Source: Gardnerella leopoldii
GTDB taxonomy: Bacteria > Actinomycetota > Actinomycetes > Actinomycetales > Bifidobacteriaceae
Length of the DNA stretch: 64,000 nt
Reading direction: 5' to 3'
NCBI RefSeq assembly: GCF_003293675.1
Contig: NZ_CP029984.1
Span: 1,116,043-1,180,042 of the forward strand
Part shown: piece after piece, positions 1 to 12,500 of the stretch
How positions within the stretch are numbered: the stretch's first letter is position 1
How the letters are laid out: each line of letters opens with the position of its first letter
Program-made: the position numbers and the translations under genes
Notes under the pieces: model-generated
The model's input: the letters and a program-made list of their open reading frames with translations, nothing else
Database searches by the model: none
Told to the model about the DNA's origin: nothing

Positions 1-3000
1 GTAATTAATGATTCCACCGATAAGAACAAATACCCACAAGGCACTAAGTTCGAGTGGAGTAAGGAAGATACACCAGATACCAAGAATCCTGGCATGAAGA
101 ATGGCAAGATTATTGTCACTATTCCAGGTCAAAAGCCTGTGGAAGTGCCTGTAACAGTGAACGTTACACCAACTCCAGAAGCGAATGTTGTTAATGTGAA
201 GGTTGGCGACAACCTTCCAGACGCATCGAAGGGTATCGCTAATAAAGATAAGTTCCCTGAGGGAACCACCTTCGAGTGGAAGAAAGATGCTGCTCCAAAG
301 ACCGACAAGCCAGGCACCGCTACCGGCACTGTGCTCGTTCATATCCCAGGTGTGAAAGATCCAGTGGAAGTAACAGTTACTGTGAACGTAAATCCTGCGC
401 CTATAGCGAAGGAAACCACCGTCCCACAGAACAGCGATCCAGATCCTAAGAACAGCATTGATAATAGCAAAGATCTCCCGAAGGGAACCACCTTCGAGTG
501 GAAGAAAGATGCTGCTCCAAAGACCGACAAGCCAGGCAATACTACTGGCACTGTGATTGTCAAGATTCCAGGGCAAGATCCTCAAGAAGTGACTGTAAAA
601 ATTACTGTTACAGCATCTCCTGAAGGAAAAGACGTAACCGTGCTGCAAAAGACTGACGGCAAGGATACCACTCCTCAGCCAAAGGATGTTATTAATAATC
701 TACCTAAGGATGCTAGTATTTCTTGGAAGAAGAAGCCTGATACGTCAAAGACTGGCAACCAACCAGGCGTTGTGACCGTTAGAGTGCCAGGCGAGCCAGA
801 TGTTGACATTTCAGTCAATGTGTTCGTTGTGCCAAATCCAAAAGGCAAGACGGTAAACGTGCAAAAAGACTCCGCTTTGCCGGATCCAAAAGACATGATT
901 GCCAATAATGGTGACTTCCCTGAGAAAACCACATTTACTTGGGCAACTAACGGTAAGCCATCAACGTCTAGTACTGGTGAGCAAACTGGAACTGTTGTTG
1001 TAAATATTCCGGATATTACAACTCCTGTGAATGTAACAGTAAAAGTAAACGTTGTGGATAAAGACAAGCCATTTATCAACGATGACAAAGCCGAGAACAC
1101 ACCAGATAAGCCTGATAAGACCACTATTACTGGTAAAACTCATCCAGGAAACACCGTAACTGTCAAAGACAAAGACGGTAAGACTGTTGGTACTGGAACT
1201 GCTAACAAAGACGGAAACTTCACTATCGAAATCGATAAGAAGGATCCTGGTACAAAACTCGAGCTTGTTCCAAGCAAGGGTAATAACGAAGGCACTCCAG
1301 TAGAAGTAAAAGTTACTGCTAAACCACAAAAGCCAAAGATTACGGTACCAACCGACGATCACAAGAACGGCGGAAACGTAACTGTAACACCGCCACACGG
1401 CGATGAAAACGTTGTCAAGATTGTGATTAACGACAAGCCAAATCCGCTTAACGGTCCAGAAAATCCAGAACAGACAATTATTATCAAGAAGGGTGATGAC
1501 GGCACGTGGAAGATTGACGGAGACACTCCAGAAGGTGTAACTGTTGATCCGCAAACTGGCGTTGTTACGATTCCAGCAAAAGACTTGGAAGACGGTAGCA
1601 CTATTACTGCAGTAGCTAAGAACAAGACGGATAAACCATCTGATCCTGCTACTGCTGTAACCGGCTTTAAGACTCCGCAGATTACCAAGCAAACGCTAAA
1701 AGACAATCCAGATGATTCTACTAAGCAAATCATCACTGGAAAGACGCTTCCAGGCGCGAAGGTAATTGTTACCGACGAAAAGGGCAAGGAAATAGGAAGT
1801 GGCGTTGCAGATAAAGATGGCAACTTCACTATTACTATCCCGAAGCAAAAGCCTGGTGCTATCGTCACCCTCACGCCAACCAATGGTAAGGGTGACGGCG
1901 CAAAGACGGGTGATAGCGTAAATATTACTATCGGCGGAAATATTACTAAGCCAAAGATTGACACTCCAACCAATGGTGGCGCTAGCGTAACGCCGGATCT
2001 CACGGATACTCGTGTCAACAAGGTTGTAATTACCTACACGCCAGAAGGCAGTGAAACAACCGCAACGATTACCGTTGTTGCTGAAGGCGATAAGCATGAG
2101 TGGAAGATTGACGGCTCTGCACCTAACGGCGTGACTGTTGATCCGCAAACTGGCGTTGTTACGATTCCAGCAAACAAGATTAAGCACGGTAGCACTATTA
2201 CTGCGCAATCAGAAGACAGTAGCGATAAGACTGGCAAGAGCAAGTCAGAAGTGGTAACTGCTAAAGTTGGCGAAAAGGAGAAGCCTGCACCAACTCCAAC
2301 GCCTATCCCAACAGACAGGCCACTTGTGGTAACACCACAAGATGGTGCCGAGCAGGGCTCTGCAACTGTTACACCACCATCTGACGCTGATTCTATGGAG
2401 ATTACATACACTCCTGAAGGAACTGGAGCGGCTGGTGAAATACCTGGAATCTCTATTCCTGGTTCCCCGTTGGTTCCAACACCAACACCAACACCAACAC
2501 CTACCCCAACACCTACCCCAACTCCAGCGCCTGATACCACTCCTTCTACACTCGTAACAATCAGAGTGAAGAAAGGAACGGACGGCAAGTGGACGTTTGA
2601 CGGAAAAGCTCCAGAAGGCGTAACAGTTGATCCAACTACTGGTAAAGTAACGATTCCAGCGAATAAGATAAAAGACAATACCCAAATCACTGCGAAATCG
2701 AAGAAGGGTGAAACTACTTCTCCAGAAGTAACAGGCATAGCTGGAGCGAACCCAACAGGAAACCCAACGCCGTCTCCTTTGCCGTCTCCTTCACCGCTTC
2801 CTGATAAGCTTCCTGACGTTCTTCCTGAGCAACTTCCAGAAGAACCTACTGAGCAAAATCAAAGCGACAAGAAGGAACAAGAGCAAGATTCTAAGGACAA
2901 TAAGCAGCAAACCCAAACTGCTAAAACTCAAGAATCTAATGAGAATAAGTCTGATTCAGACTCTGTAAAGCAAAATGCAAGCAACGCGAAGAACGTAGCA

Positions 3001-3156
3001 AATAACGCTCCGGCACGGCACTCATCCGGTAAGGTTACTACTTCAAATCTGAGTAACACTGGAGCCGCTATTGCTGCTGCAGGAGCTGTTGCAGCATTTG
3101 CAGTAGCAATAGGTGGAGCGATTGCTGTTATTGCTCGCAAAAGGAAGCGCAAGTAA
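1..3156 (+). CDS. Rib-like repeat surface protein, 5' end outside the window
   Basis: The frame is open from base 1, so the signal peptide lies upstream and 1051 residues are visible. The first ~350 residues are about five Rib/YPDG-like repeats of roughly 75 residues, each with a 'G(T/N)xFEWKKD' core and a 'VxVTVxVN' strand. Then come Ig-like repeats with 'VTVDPxTGxVTIPA' and 'ITGKTxPGxxVxVxDxxG' cores, a Pro-Thr spacer near residues 825-845, and a Gln/Asn/Lys-rich wall-spanning stretch. The C-terminus is LSNTG, a hydrophobic helix and a final RKRKRK, which is a sortase-type anchor with Ser in place of the usual Pro. It is probably a stalk-like adhesin or cell-surface antigen. The ligand cannot be told from sequence. 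Confidence 0.9.
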   Translation, partial: VINDSTDKNKYPQGTKFEWSKEDTPDTKNPGMKNGKIIVTIPGQKPVEVPVTVNVTPTPEANVVNVKVGDNLPDASKGIANKDKFPEGTTFEWKKDAAPKTDKPGTATGTVLVHIPGVKDPVEVTVTVNVNPAPIAKETTVPQNSDPDPKNSIDNSKDLPKGTTFEWKKDAAPKTDKPGNTTGTVIVKIPGQDPQEVTVKITVTASPEGKDVTVLQKTDGKDTTPQPKDVINNLPKDASISWKKKPDTSKTGNQPGVVTVRVPGEPDVDISVNVFVVPNPKGKTVNVQKDSALPDPKDMIANNGDFPEKTTFTWATNGKPSTSSTGEQTGTVVVNIPDITTPVNVTVKVNVVDKDKPFINDDKAENTPDKPDKTTITGKTHPGNTVTVKDKDGKTVGTGTANKDGNFTIEIDKKDPGTKLELVPSKGNNEGTPVEVKVTAKPQKPKITVPTDDHKNGGNVTVTPPHGDENVVKIVINDKPNPLNGPENPEQTIIIKKGDDGTWKIDGDTPEGVTVDPQTGVVTIPAKDLEDGSTITAVAKNKTDKPSDPATAVTGFKTPQITKQTLKDNPDDSTKQIITGKTLPGAKVIVTDEKGKEIGSGVADKDGNFTITIPKQKPGAIVTLTPTNGKGDGAKTGDSVNITIGGNITKPKIDTPTNGGASVTPDLTDTRVNKVVITYTPEGSETTATITVVAEGDKHEWKIDGSAPNGVTVDPQTGVVTIPANKIKHGSTITAQSEDSSDKTGKSKSEVVTAKVGEKEKPAPTPTPIPTDRPLVVTPQDGAEQGSATVTPPSDADSMEITYTPEGTGAAGEIPGISIPGSPLVPTPTPTPTPTPTPTPTPAPDTTPSTLVTIRVKKGTDGKWTFDGKAPEGVTVDPTTGKVTIPANKIKDNTQITAKSKKGETTSPEVTGIAGANPTGNPTPSPLPSPSPLPDKLPDVLPEQLPEEPTEQNQSDKKEQEQDSKDNKQQTQTAKTQESNENKSDSDSVKQNASNAKNVANNAPARHSSGKVTTSNLSNTGAAIAAAGAVAAFAVAIGGAIAVIARKRKRK
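261..538 (+). repeat. 56-bp direct repeat inside the Rib-like gene
   Basis: Bases 261-316 and 483-538 read identically for 56 bp within two successive Rib-like repeats. This suggests recent duplication or gene conversion and allows unequal recombination to change repeat number. A second near-identical pair (about 43 bp) encodes the VDPQTGVVTIPA core near 1537-1580 and 2131-2175. Confidence 0.9.
2476..2528 (+). repeat. Pro-Thr codon repeat
   Basis: A 6-bp repeat of the form ccaaca/cctacc encodes about ten Pro-Thr pairs that act as an extended linker between Ig-like domains. Tandem short units like this can change length by slippage without breaking the frame. Confidence 0.85.
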
Positions 3157-3222
3157 GGCGTACATGCTGGGAAATAGTCAGCATAAACCACAAAACTAAA
3201 TAAACCAAATAACTAAATAACT

Positions 3223-3283
3223 AAATGCTCTGTGGAAGAGAAAATTCGCAAATTGCGATAACTACTCAACCACAGAGCATTTT
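3223..3283 (+). terminator. Terminator after the Rib-like gene
   Basis: A 13-bp perfect inverted repeat (aaatgctctgtgg / ccacagagcattt) closes a loop of about 34 bases and is followed by a short T run. It lies about 65 bp after the stop codon and would end this transcript. Confidence 0.7.
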
Positions 3284-3359
3284 AATATACAGGTTTTTGC
3301 CCACTATTTCGCGTTGACATACTGTAGTGCTCAAAGCGCAGCGCGCGAAGTGCACAACG

Positions 3360-3512
3360 GTGTAAAGTTTCTGCCGGATCTCGCCTAAAAAACGACCTTT
3401 ATTTTACACGGACGTAAAGTTTCTGCCGGATTTCGCCTAAAAAACGACCTTTATTTTACACGCCTGTAAAATTTAGGTCGGATTTAAGCTAAAATCCGAC
3501 CTTTTCTTTACA
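3360..3512. repeat. 52-bp-period palindromic repeat, locus 1 (three units)
   Basis: GTAAA cores start at 3362, 3414 and 3466, exactly 52 bp apart. Each unit begins (t)GTAAAgtttctgcc, ends cgacctttattTTTACac, and is an imperfect palindrome. The third unit has become a clean hairpin (ggtcggattt / aaatccgacc) that could serve as the terminator of the minus-strand fas gene. The same unit with the same period recurs at 32373-32540 and 40246-40395. Confidence 0.85.
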
Positions 3513-3529
3513 TTTGCAACTACTTAGAC

Positions 3530-6500
3530 TCAGCAGTAGTATCCGTTAGCGTTAAGGCGAGCTTCAGGATTAAGCAACATCGCCTTTTCCGCTTCGTGAC
3601 CGTCGTAGCGAGTACCATCCGGAAGGCGCGTGCCATCCTTCAGCAAGTGACGATTCTCAACAGGCTCGAACAAAGCAGATCGACCCATCATGCCTTCCTC
3701 AAATCGCCTCTGACCTGCAGCCAAACGCGCATTTGCCTTGGTACGCCAATTCTTAAGCGCATCAACACCTGCACTAGCAGCCACAGCAGCCTCAAAAGCA
3801 CCAGGGTGAACTAATGCCACAAATCCGCTAACATGACCGAAACCGAGCGAAGTTGCGAGAGCAGCCTTCACTGCACAAGAACCTGCACCATCGCCAATAC
3901 GCATCGGTTCACGCAACCAAACCATGTGGTCGTCACGCGCAAGCTTAGGATCCACGCAGTCAAGTGATGCGTTTCCAGGAATTACGCCACTTCTAAACAG
4001 TTGAGTCAAACCGTTGATTTGGAAGATGCACGCACCGCCCTTTGCATGTCCGGTCAGCGTCTTTTGGCTGATTACGAACAGTGGATTTCCGTCCGTACGT
4101 CCGATTGCGTGCGCAAGAGTATTGTGCAGCTCGGATTCGTTCGGATCGTTGGCATTCGTAGACGTATCGTGCTTAGAAACCACAGCAATATCGTCCGGAG
4201 TAACGCCGAGAGCTGCCAAATCACGCACGAGCTTAGACTTAGCTCCACCCATGCCCGCAGCCAAAGCACCCAAGCCCGGAGCAGGAATAGAAGTGTGAAT
4301 GCCGTCAGCGTAGGAGTGAATGAAACCAACCACACCAGCAACAGGCAAGCCAAGCTTCAAAGCAATATCGCCACGCGTAACCAAAATCGTACCGCCGCCT
4401 TGAGCTTCAAGGAAGCCGCCGCGTCTGCGATCGTTTGCGCGAGAGAAGAATCGTGGATCGATGCCCTTCGCATACATTTCTTCGCTATTGGCAGTTGCGT
4501 TCATATTGCCGAAGCCAACTACGGATTCCACGCCGATATCGTCAATTGCGCCAGTTACTACGAAGTCAGCTTTGCCGAGAGCAATCTTGTCGACGCCTTC
4601 TTCGAGCGAAACAGCTGCAGTTGCGCATGCAGACACCGGCTGAACCATATTTCCGTAGCCGCCGATATAGGTTTGCATTACGTGAGCTGCAACAACGTTT
4701 GGAAGCGCCTCTTGCAGTACGTCCGTAGGAATTTCGTGGTTAAGGAAGCGATCCAAGTACAGTTTTCGCATTGAGCTCATGCCACCGAAACCGGTTCCTT
4801 GCGTGGAAGCAACCATTGACGGATGCACAGATTGCAAAATCTCCGAAGGTGTGAAACCAGCAGAAATATAAGCATCTACAGTTGTGACAATATTCCACAA
4901 CGCAATCGTGTCAACACTTCCAACCATCGAAGCTGGAATTCCCCACTTCAGCGGATCGAAGCCCTTAGGGAATTGTCCACCGACGGTTCTGGTCATTGCA
5001 GCCCTACGCGGCACGCGAATCATAGAACCCGCCTTGCGCGTAACAGTCCATTCGCCAGATTCTGCATCACGAGCAATCTCAGTATGCGATTCGTCAAGTG
5101 CCACATATTCGCGCGCAATTGTTTCTGTTGGAACGCTGAAACTCACGTCGTGATCGAGGAAGATTTCTGCTTCTTCTTCGTTCGCTCCATCCTTGTAGTC
5201 GCCGCCCATACCGGTTTCGAATGGTCGAATACCGGAGCGCGCAACTACTTCATCGCGATATTTCTCTGCAATATCTTCTTCTGGAACAAGCGTGCCGTCC
5301 GCATCGTACCAGCCTGGCTTTGGCGAATCTTGCCAAGTAAGCAAGCCCATATTCCAAGCCAATTCCAGTACTGCTCCTGCAGAAAGCTCCACGGATCCAT
5401 CTTCGCGAATTCCAAGTTCTGCTTCGAAACGAGTACGTCCGGAACCCCACGGTCCAAGCTCGCCGACTGAGACGATCACAATTTCGTCTTCTGGACGCGC
5501 TGTTACGTTCTTCCAATCAGCCAAGTTGACTCGCGGCTGAGTTGGCACGTAAGGGGTAGGAAGTGCTTTGTTGGTTGATTTAGCAGTTGATTCTGCAGCT
5601 TCTTCTGCAGCTTCTTCTGCAGCTTCTTCTACAGCTTCCGCCGCTTCTTCCGCAGCTTCAGCACGCTTCTGATCTTCCAGCGCTTCTGCACGAAGAGCAT
5701 TCAAATCAAGAGGCTCCTTGCCTAATCCACCCGTAAAATCAACATCCAAAGGCGCAATTGCAGCCTGTTCGCGCGCTTCCTTCGTGCACAAATCGAGCAA
5801 ACGATCTGCCATTTCTTGCGTTGAGTAGGTAGTTAAACCATGACGTTCAACTACAGCCACAAGCGGATCATTTCCACCCATTAAGCCGGTTCCACGCACC
5901 CATCCAATCTTAGGATGCGCAAAAGTCACGCGATCCGACCACACACTTTCTGCATGTGCACGGTTCACAATCGCGTCGAAAGCACTCTTGACTTCGCCAT
6001 AAGCACCATCGCCGCCAAACATACCGCGGTTTGGAGAGCCAGGTAACACAACGTGCATACGATGTTGCACATCCGTATCTGCTCCAATTTGCGCAAATCC
6101 GGCGATTGCACGCTCCACTCCCCACAGCATTAAGCGCGATTGCGATTCAAAAAGCGAACCAGAATCAGCCAAAGTGCCGTGAACTGGAGGCGCTGCAAAC
6201 GGGAAGAACATGCTCGGCTCGTAAGCAGGCTTCAAAATAGTAGTAGTTGCGCCGCTAACTTTCTTCGAAACTGTGCTAACCCACTTTACAAGCGCGTCAA
6301 CATCGCGGTAGCTAGACAAGTTTGCTGGAACAAGCCACAACTTTGCGCCCATTTGAGCGTTTTCGCGATACGCTTTCTTCGCCCAAGACTTAACGCTCGG
6401 CTTGAAACTGTGCGAAGTTGCGATAACCGTAGCTCCACCCTTAAGCAAGCCCGTTACTACGCGAGCAGCAATCGAATTAGGAGCAACACCTGTAACTACT

Positions 6501-9500
6501 GCAACTTCTCCTGCAAAACGAGTCGCTTGAGCAGTATCAGCGTTGTTTTGCGCAAGTTTAGTGCGAGAATCGTGAGCAATATCATTAAATATTGTTGCAA
6601 GATTGTTTAATTCGCGAGATTTAGAAAGACTTGCAAACCACTCAGCTTCCGAAGCTACTGCTTCCCCTGCACCAAGGAAACTACCAAAATCATTTAAGAT
6701 TTCAGAAACTTCATTTACCTGAATATCAACATTCTTTCCAGCATACTTGTAGTACAAGCGAGCAACGTCTTCACGAGCAGAGGCCCAGCGGTCGTCGAAA
6801 AGAATTGCTTTACGCTCATCAAATCGAGGAGCAACTTGCTTTGGCCAATCCGCACCAAGCTCAGTTTCAACAGCAGCTACAACAGCAGCATTTTCGTCAC
6901 TTTCAGTTTCTGCTTTAGGAGCCTCAACACCAAGCTTTGCTAGCACAAACTTAGCAGTTGCAGCAAGTACGCCATCTGCGCCAACAACCTGCTGAGCGAA
7001 AGCGTCAAGAGCTGCAGAATCAACAACAGCACCGCCTGCACCGCCAGCAGCACCAGGCTGAGAAACGCTAACGCCGTGAGCTTGAGCAACTTGCGCAATT
7101 GCTGCATCGATTAAAGCGTCAGCTGCAGCAGTATTCTTTGCAGGATCAGTTGAAAGTTGCGCAAGATTTTCACCGCGCACGCTAGCACCTTCACGCGTTT
7201 GCAAAACCAAAGCCGCAAGAACGTGCGCACGCCAGCCTTCGCCAAGCTGCCAGACTTCAGAGATTCGCTTGTCAATTTGCGCTGGTTTCACACCGGCTGC
7301 ACCGAAAAGCGCACGCAAACGTTCGCGCACAATATCGGAAAGCACAGCACCAAAAGCTTTATAGCGAGGAGCAACCGAATCCACAAGCTTTCGCAACGCA
7401 CTCATTGGAGCTTCTGCAGCACCATCCACGCTTGCCACGCCAAGCTCGGAACTAATATCCATAAGAAGCTGGTTTCTGCGTGAAGATACGCCGTTTGTAA
7501 GAGTATCAGTTGTGTCAGTGTCTCCGATTTGGTCGAGGCGAATTTTTGCACTATACGCAATAAGCATTGAGATTGCGTCGGATGCTTTGAATGGCAAGTC
7601 TGCTACAGGTCCGCTTGCTGCTGCATTAGCTGCAGGAGCAGAAGCCGCAGGAGCAGCAGAGGCAACATTTGCTGCAGGAGCTGCAGGAGCAGCAGTCGCA
7701 TCAGCAATGCTACTTGCTTCTTGACTATCTTCCTCAGTAAACACTTCAGGCACAAGCGAATCAGTGTCAGTCATATAAACGCGGCCTTCATCACGACCAA
7801 CGTTGTAAACAGTCACTTTTTCGCCACTAAACTCCGGCAAAGCAAGAGTTTTAGCACCAAGATTTGCCAAAGTTGGCGCGTTTCCTAAACCAACTTCAAC
7901 GTACTCTTCAACGCCAAGACCACCGCGAGCGCGATCGGCAAACATAAGAGCCTGCGTTTCAATCCAGCGAACTGGAGAAGCGAACTGCCATGAAAGAAGC
8001 TCCGTAAGAAGCAATCTACCAAGCTTCTGCTCATCCTCTGCATAAGATTTCCACGTAGTTTCATCTTCCAAAGCTGCTTCAATGCGCTCAGATGGCACAA
8101 CATCCAAAATCTTTTGCGCAAATTCTCGCGTAAGCTCAAACGGGCAAGCCACGAGGTTTGGAATGTAACGATCTACAAGCACAGAGTAATCAATATGCTT
8201 CGGCAGCAGCGAATCGAGCTTGTCGCGGAATTCCGGCACACCCTTTCGAAGAATTCGAGAGTGGAACGGCACGTCAATTCCTGGAACAAACATGAATGGA
8301 GGCTTGCCGCCATACTCCTTAGCGCGCTTAGAAGCGTCTGCCGCCAATGCCTTCAAGCCTTTAATAGTTCCAGCAATTGCGTACTGCTGACCTGCCAAGT
8401 TGTAGTTTACAATTTGCAAGAATTCGCCAGTAGCCTTGGAAATGCCATCAACGTAAGCGTTCACACCTTCGTCTGACACTCCAAACTGGTTTGGTCGAAG
8501 CGCACCCATGCGGTAGTTCGAGCGACCTTGCGCATCGCGCTCAATCAAGTGATGCATTGTAGATCCGCGGTGGAACACCAATTCAAGCACAGTTTCGAGT
8601 GGAATAATTTGCGCGAAGGAGCTCAAAGCATTGTATTCTCCAAGCGAGTGACCAGCAAAGTAAGCAGGCCAAATATCGCATCCCGCTTCACGCAAACGCG
8701 CGGTTTGCGCAAAGGCAACTGTTGCGAGCGCAACTTGCGTAAATTGCGTTAAATTAAGCAATCCTTCAGGATGGTGATAAGTTACGCCGTGAGCAGTAAG
8801 CTCCTTTGGATTATCGCGCACGACTGCGAGGATTGAGAATCCAAGCTTTTCGCGAGTAAGCTTGTCTGCTCGCTCCCAAGTATCGCGCACTGCAGGCGAC
8901 TTTGCGCGCTCATCCAGCGACATTCCTTGCTTTTGGATACCCTGACCTGGATATACGAATGCTGCACGTGGAGCGCGAGTAAGTGCGCTTGCTTTAGACA
9001 CGATTTGCCCATCAACTCGGCATGTAACTTCCAAAGCAAGTCCACCGCGACGAACTTTACCAACGCGCTCAACTGTGATTTCTACTTCGTCATCAAGCTG
9101 AACCATGCCGTACATGTTGTAGGACCAGCCAATGAGCTCGTAGCGAGCACCTTTTTCATCAACCGCTTGAGCCACATGCTGAGCTGTTGCAGAAAGCCAC
9201 ATACCGTGTACCAAAGGAGCAGAAAGACCGGAAATTGCAGCACCTCGTTTAGAAGTGTGAATTGGGTTGAAATCTCCAGAAGTACGCGCGAAAGCGGTCA
9301 TATCGTGAGGAGCGCGAACGACTACTCTGCGCAAAGCTCTGCGAGGAGTGTCTTCAATTTCATATCCGTGCAATCCTGCAGCTTCGCCATATTGCGCAGC
9401 TGGAGCAGGAAGCGCGTTGCTGAAGCTTCGTCCACGAATAGCAAAACGCTCAGTTTCATGAGCCAAACGAGTTCCATCTGCAGCAGTATGCACTACGTGA

Positions 9501-12500
9501 ATAGTTACCACGCGTCCGGAAGCAGATTCTGCATACGGCTCAGCCCAGCCGAGCAAATTAATTCGCTTGTCGACATACTTTTTAAAGTCTTCAGCATCGA
9601 CGTCAAGCTCTACTAAATGATCTAAGTGAACAGCGTTAAGCAGACCCTCAATAATCGGGTATCCATCAACCATTACGGAACCCAAAGCCGAGTAAATAGT
9701 CGGCCAAGCAGGACCTACTAACGCGTCTGGCACAATGCGAGAAGCAAGCAATCCATCTGGAAGTCTTCCAGCAGTAGCAGACTCGTGATCAATTCCAAGA
9801 TTTCTTGAGAAAGTATAGGAAGAATGAACCAATCCAAACGGGAAATCTCTATAACCTTCTGCGAGCAAATCTTCCGGCAATTTTGCCAAACTGCCATCTT
9901 CTTTTACTGTTTCAACCTTAGGCATAGCGTCAAGCACATCGCCAGTAATCGCTGTATTTCCAATACCTGCGGTTGCTGCAAGCATTTCGTACACGTGCTT
10001 TGGCAAGCGCTCGCGGTCAACTACTGGTATGCTTCCAGCTTGACTTGCGTCAACAGTTAGCGGAATTACAATATCTCGTACTGCATGCTTGCGTTTTGGT
10101 GAGTTTGCAGCGTTTTTTGTGGAGTGTTTTGCTTCCTGATTTTCTTGATTATCCCAGAATGTATCTAGCTTAATATCTAAATCAAGCGAAATTACGTCAT
10201 TATTACTAGAAGTTACTGTAATTACGTAATTTTCGTCTCCTAAAGACGTTCCGTAAGCAGGGTTTGCAGTTACATGACCAACCCAAGAAATATTCGGGCA
10301 TGCGCGCACGTAAGCTTCAACGTTTTTAGCATCAGCAATCTGACTAAAAGCAGATTTTGAAGACTTGCTCGCCGCATTTTCCTTATTTTCTGCTTCTACT
10401 CCAGTTTCAGCTCCAGATTCTGCACGATTGAGCACAGCTGCTTCAAAACGTCCCAGAATATCGGCAATCGGCTCATCCATAGTCGTAATTCCAGCCACGG
10501 AAATCGGTCCTGGAATTACGCGCACAGCATCTGCCGAGTAACGCGAATCTTCCGACTGCCAAAGCTGATCTTGACCCCACCAACGCAACAAATCGTTGTC
10601 AATAACTGGCACGAATGGCATTGGCTTAGGGTATTCGCGCACCAAAGTTGGGAACCAAGCGGCATCCATTGGCACAACGTTCATCTCGCGAGCTTGAGGC
10701 AACGCATCAATCAGCGTATATAAAGCAGCTTGAGGGTGCTTAGAAACTTCTTCAATAGAAGGCAGAATAGAAGTAAATTCGCCTGAATCTTGATTAATTA
10801 AACGCGCTTCAATACGCTGTAACAAATGCATGTAGCGATCTGCGTAAGTCGGATCCACCCAAGGGTATGCCAAATCTAGGAAACGTTGAGCAAATTGCAA
10901 GTAAGTCATGCTTTCTACGTCACCAAAATATGGCTTTGCAGTAGAGTTAAGCGCTTCGATTACTTCATCGCGACGTGATTCAAGCTCTTCAGGATGTTTC
11001 ATCATATGAACGAGCAATCTACCGCAGCGAGCAGAAGCGTTTTCTAACTCGTAAATATCTGCGTGCAAATGGCTTAAACCACTCGTCACACCGCCAATCA
11101 CTTTGCCAGAAGGCACCCAACGCTCACCCATTGGCGCGAACGGATCCTCATCAAAACCTTCAATGCTAGAAGATTTTGGCATCGCAATACCCGGAGTTTC
11201 CACAAGCATACGCTTTACTTCAGGGCTTGTATGCGCTTCTTTTGCTGTCATTGCAGCTGTGCCAATCATTACAGCATCAACTGGCATATTTGGCAAACCG
11301 TATTCACTCGCCCATTCACCAGAAATGTAGTCTGCAGCACGCTCAGGAGTACCAATACCACCACCTGCAACAAGCACCAAATTTTCGCACTCACGCACTT
11401 GCGCGTAAGTTGTCATAAGCAAATCATCAAGAGATTCCCACGAATGGTGACCGCCTGCAGCACCGCCCTCAACCTGCACAATAATCGTTGCTGGAGCAAC
11501 AGCCTTAGCAATTCGCACAACTTGACGAATTTGATCAACTGTTCCAGGCTTAAACGTTACGTAAGGGAATCCATCAGCTTGCAAGGATGCTACTAATTCC
11601 TTGGCTTCGTCAAGTTCTGGAATGCCTGCAGAAATAACTACACCATCAATAGGAGCTCCCGACTGCCTCTTTTTTGGCACGATTCGCTTCGAACCAAATT
11701 GCAAATTCCACAGGTAGCGATCCATAAACATGGCGTTAAATTCAATAGTTGCGCCTTCACGAAGCTGATTTTCAAGCGACTTCATATGACGATCAAAAAC
11801 TTCTGCAGTTACTTGACCGCCGCCAGCAAGCTCAGCCCAGTAGCCTGCATTTGCTGCTGCAGCAACGATTTCCGGCTCTACTGTCGTTGGTGTCATTCCT
11901 GCAAGAAGCACAGGAGCTTTGCCTGTAAGCTTGCTAAATTTAGTAAGTACTTTGCGTCCTGCAGGCGTGTTGATTACTCGAGGCGCAAAATCAGCCCAGC
12001 AGCCCGTACGCTCTGGCTCAGAAGCAGAGTCAGCTGTCGAAAGCTCTGCACGCGAGCGCAAGGTAGCAGCCTCTACTATTCCAGCGCCGGTTCCTTGCAC
12101 AAGTACTCCAGTAAGCTTTCCGAGAACTTCGCTAGGACCCATGTCTAAAATCCAAAGCGAGCGCGCGTCGTTTTGCTCCAAAACTTCGCCAATTTGCGTA
12201 GCCCAATCAACAGGAGTTACAAGCACTGCATCAGCCAATTCGCGAGCAACTGTAGTGTTCAAACCAGCCTCATTTGCCCACTCTACTACCTGCTCAACTG
12301 CAGATTGAAGCATTGGCGAATGGAATGGCACTGTAACATCCAAATATTCAGCAACTGGCGCAAATACAGCTCCACCGCGAACTTTCATTTCGCGCAATTT
12401 TTTCGAACGCTTTGTTTCTTTTTGCGCTTCGTTTGCAACAGCTTCCATATCTTCCGGGTATCCTGCAATAACCACGTGATTGTAAGCGTTTTTAACAGCA

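Noticed and set aside
961..1692. Long minus-strand frame inside the Rib-like gene
   Set aside because: Antisense shadow of a strongly biased repeat gene; no ribosome site and no domain.
3360..3512. CRISPR-like array
   Set aside because: Only three units, each palindromic along its length with no unique spacers, and no cas genes in the window.
4001..4774. 257-codon plus-strand frame inside fas
   Set aside because: Antisense to the conserved ketosynthase region; residue make-up is unlike a real protein.
5570..5670. Ala/Glu codon repeats in fas as a variable element
   Set aside because: A flexible interdomain linker explains them. Length change stays in frame with little expected effect.
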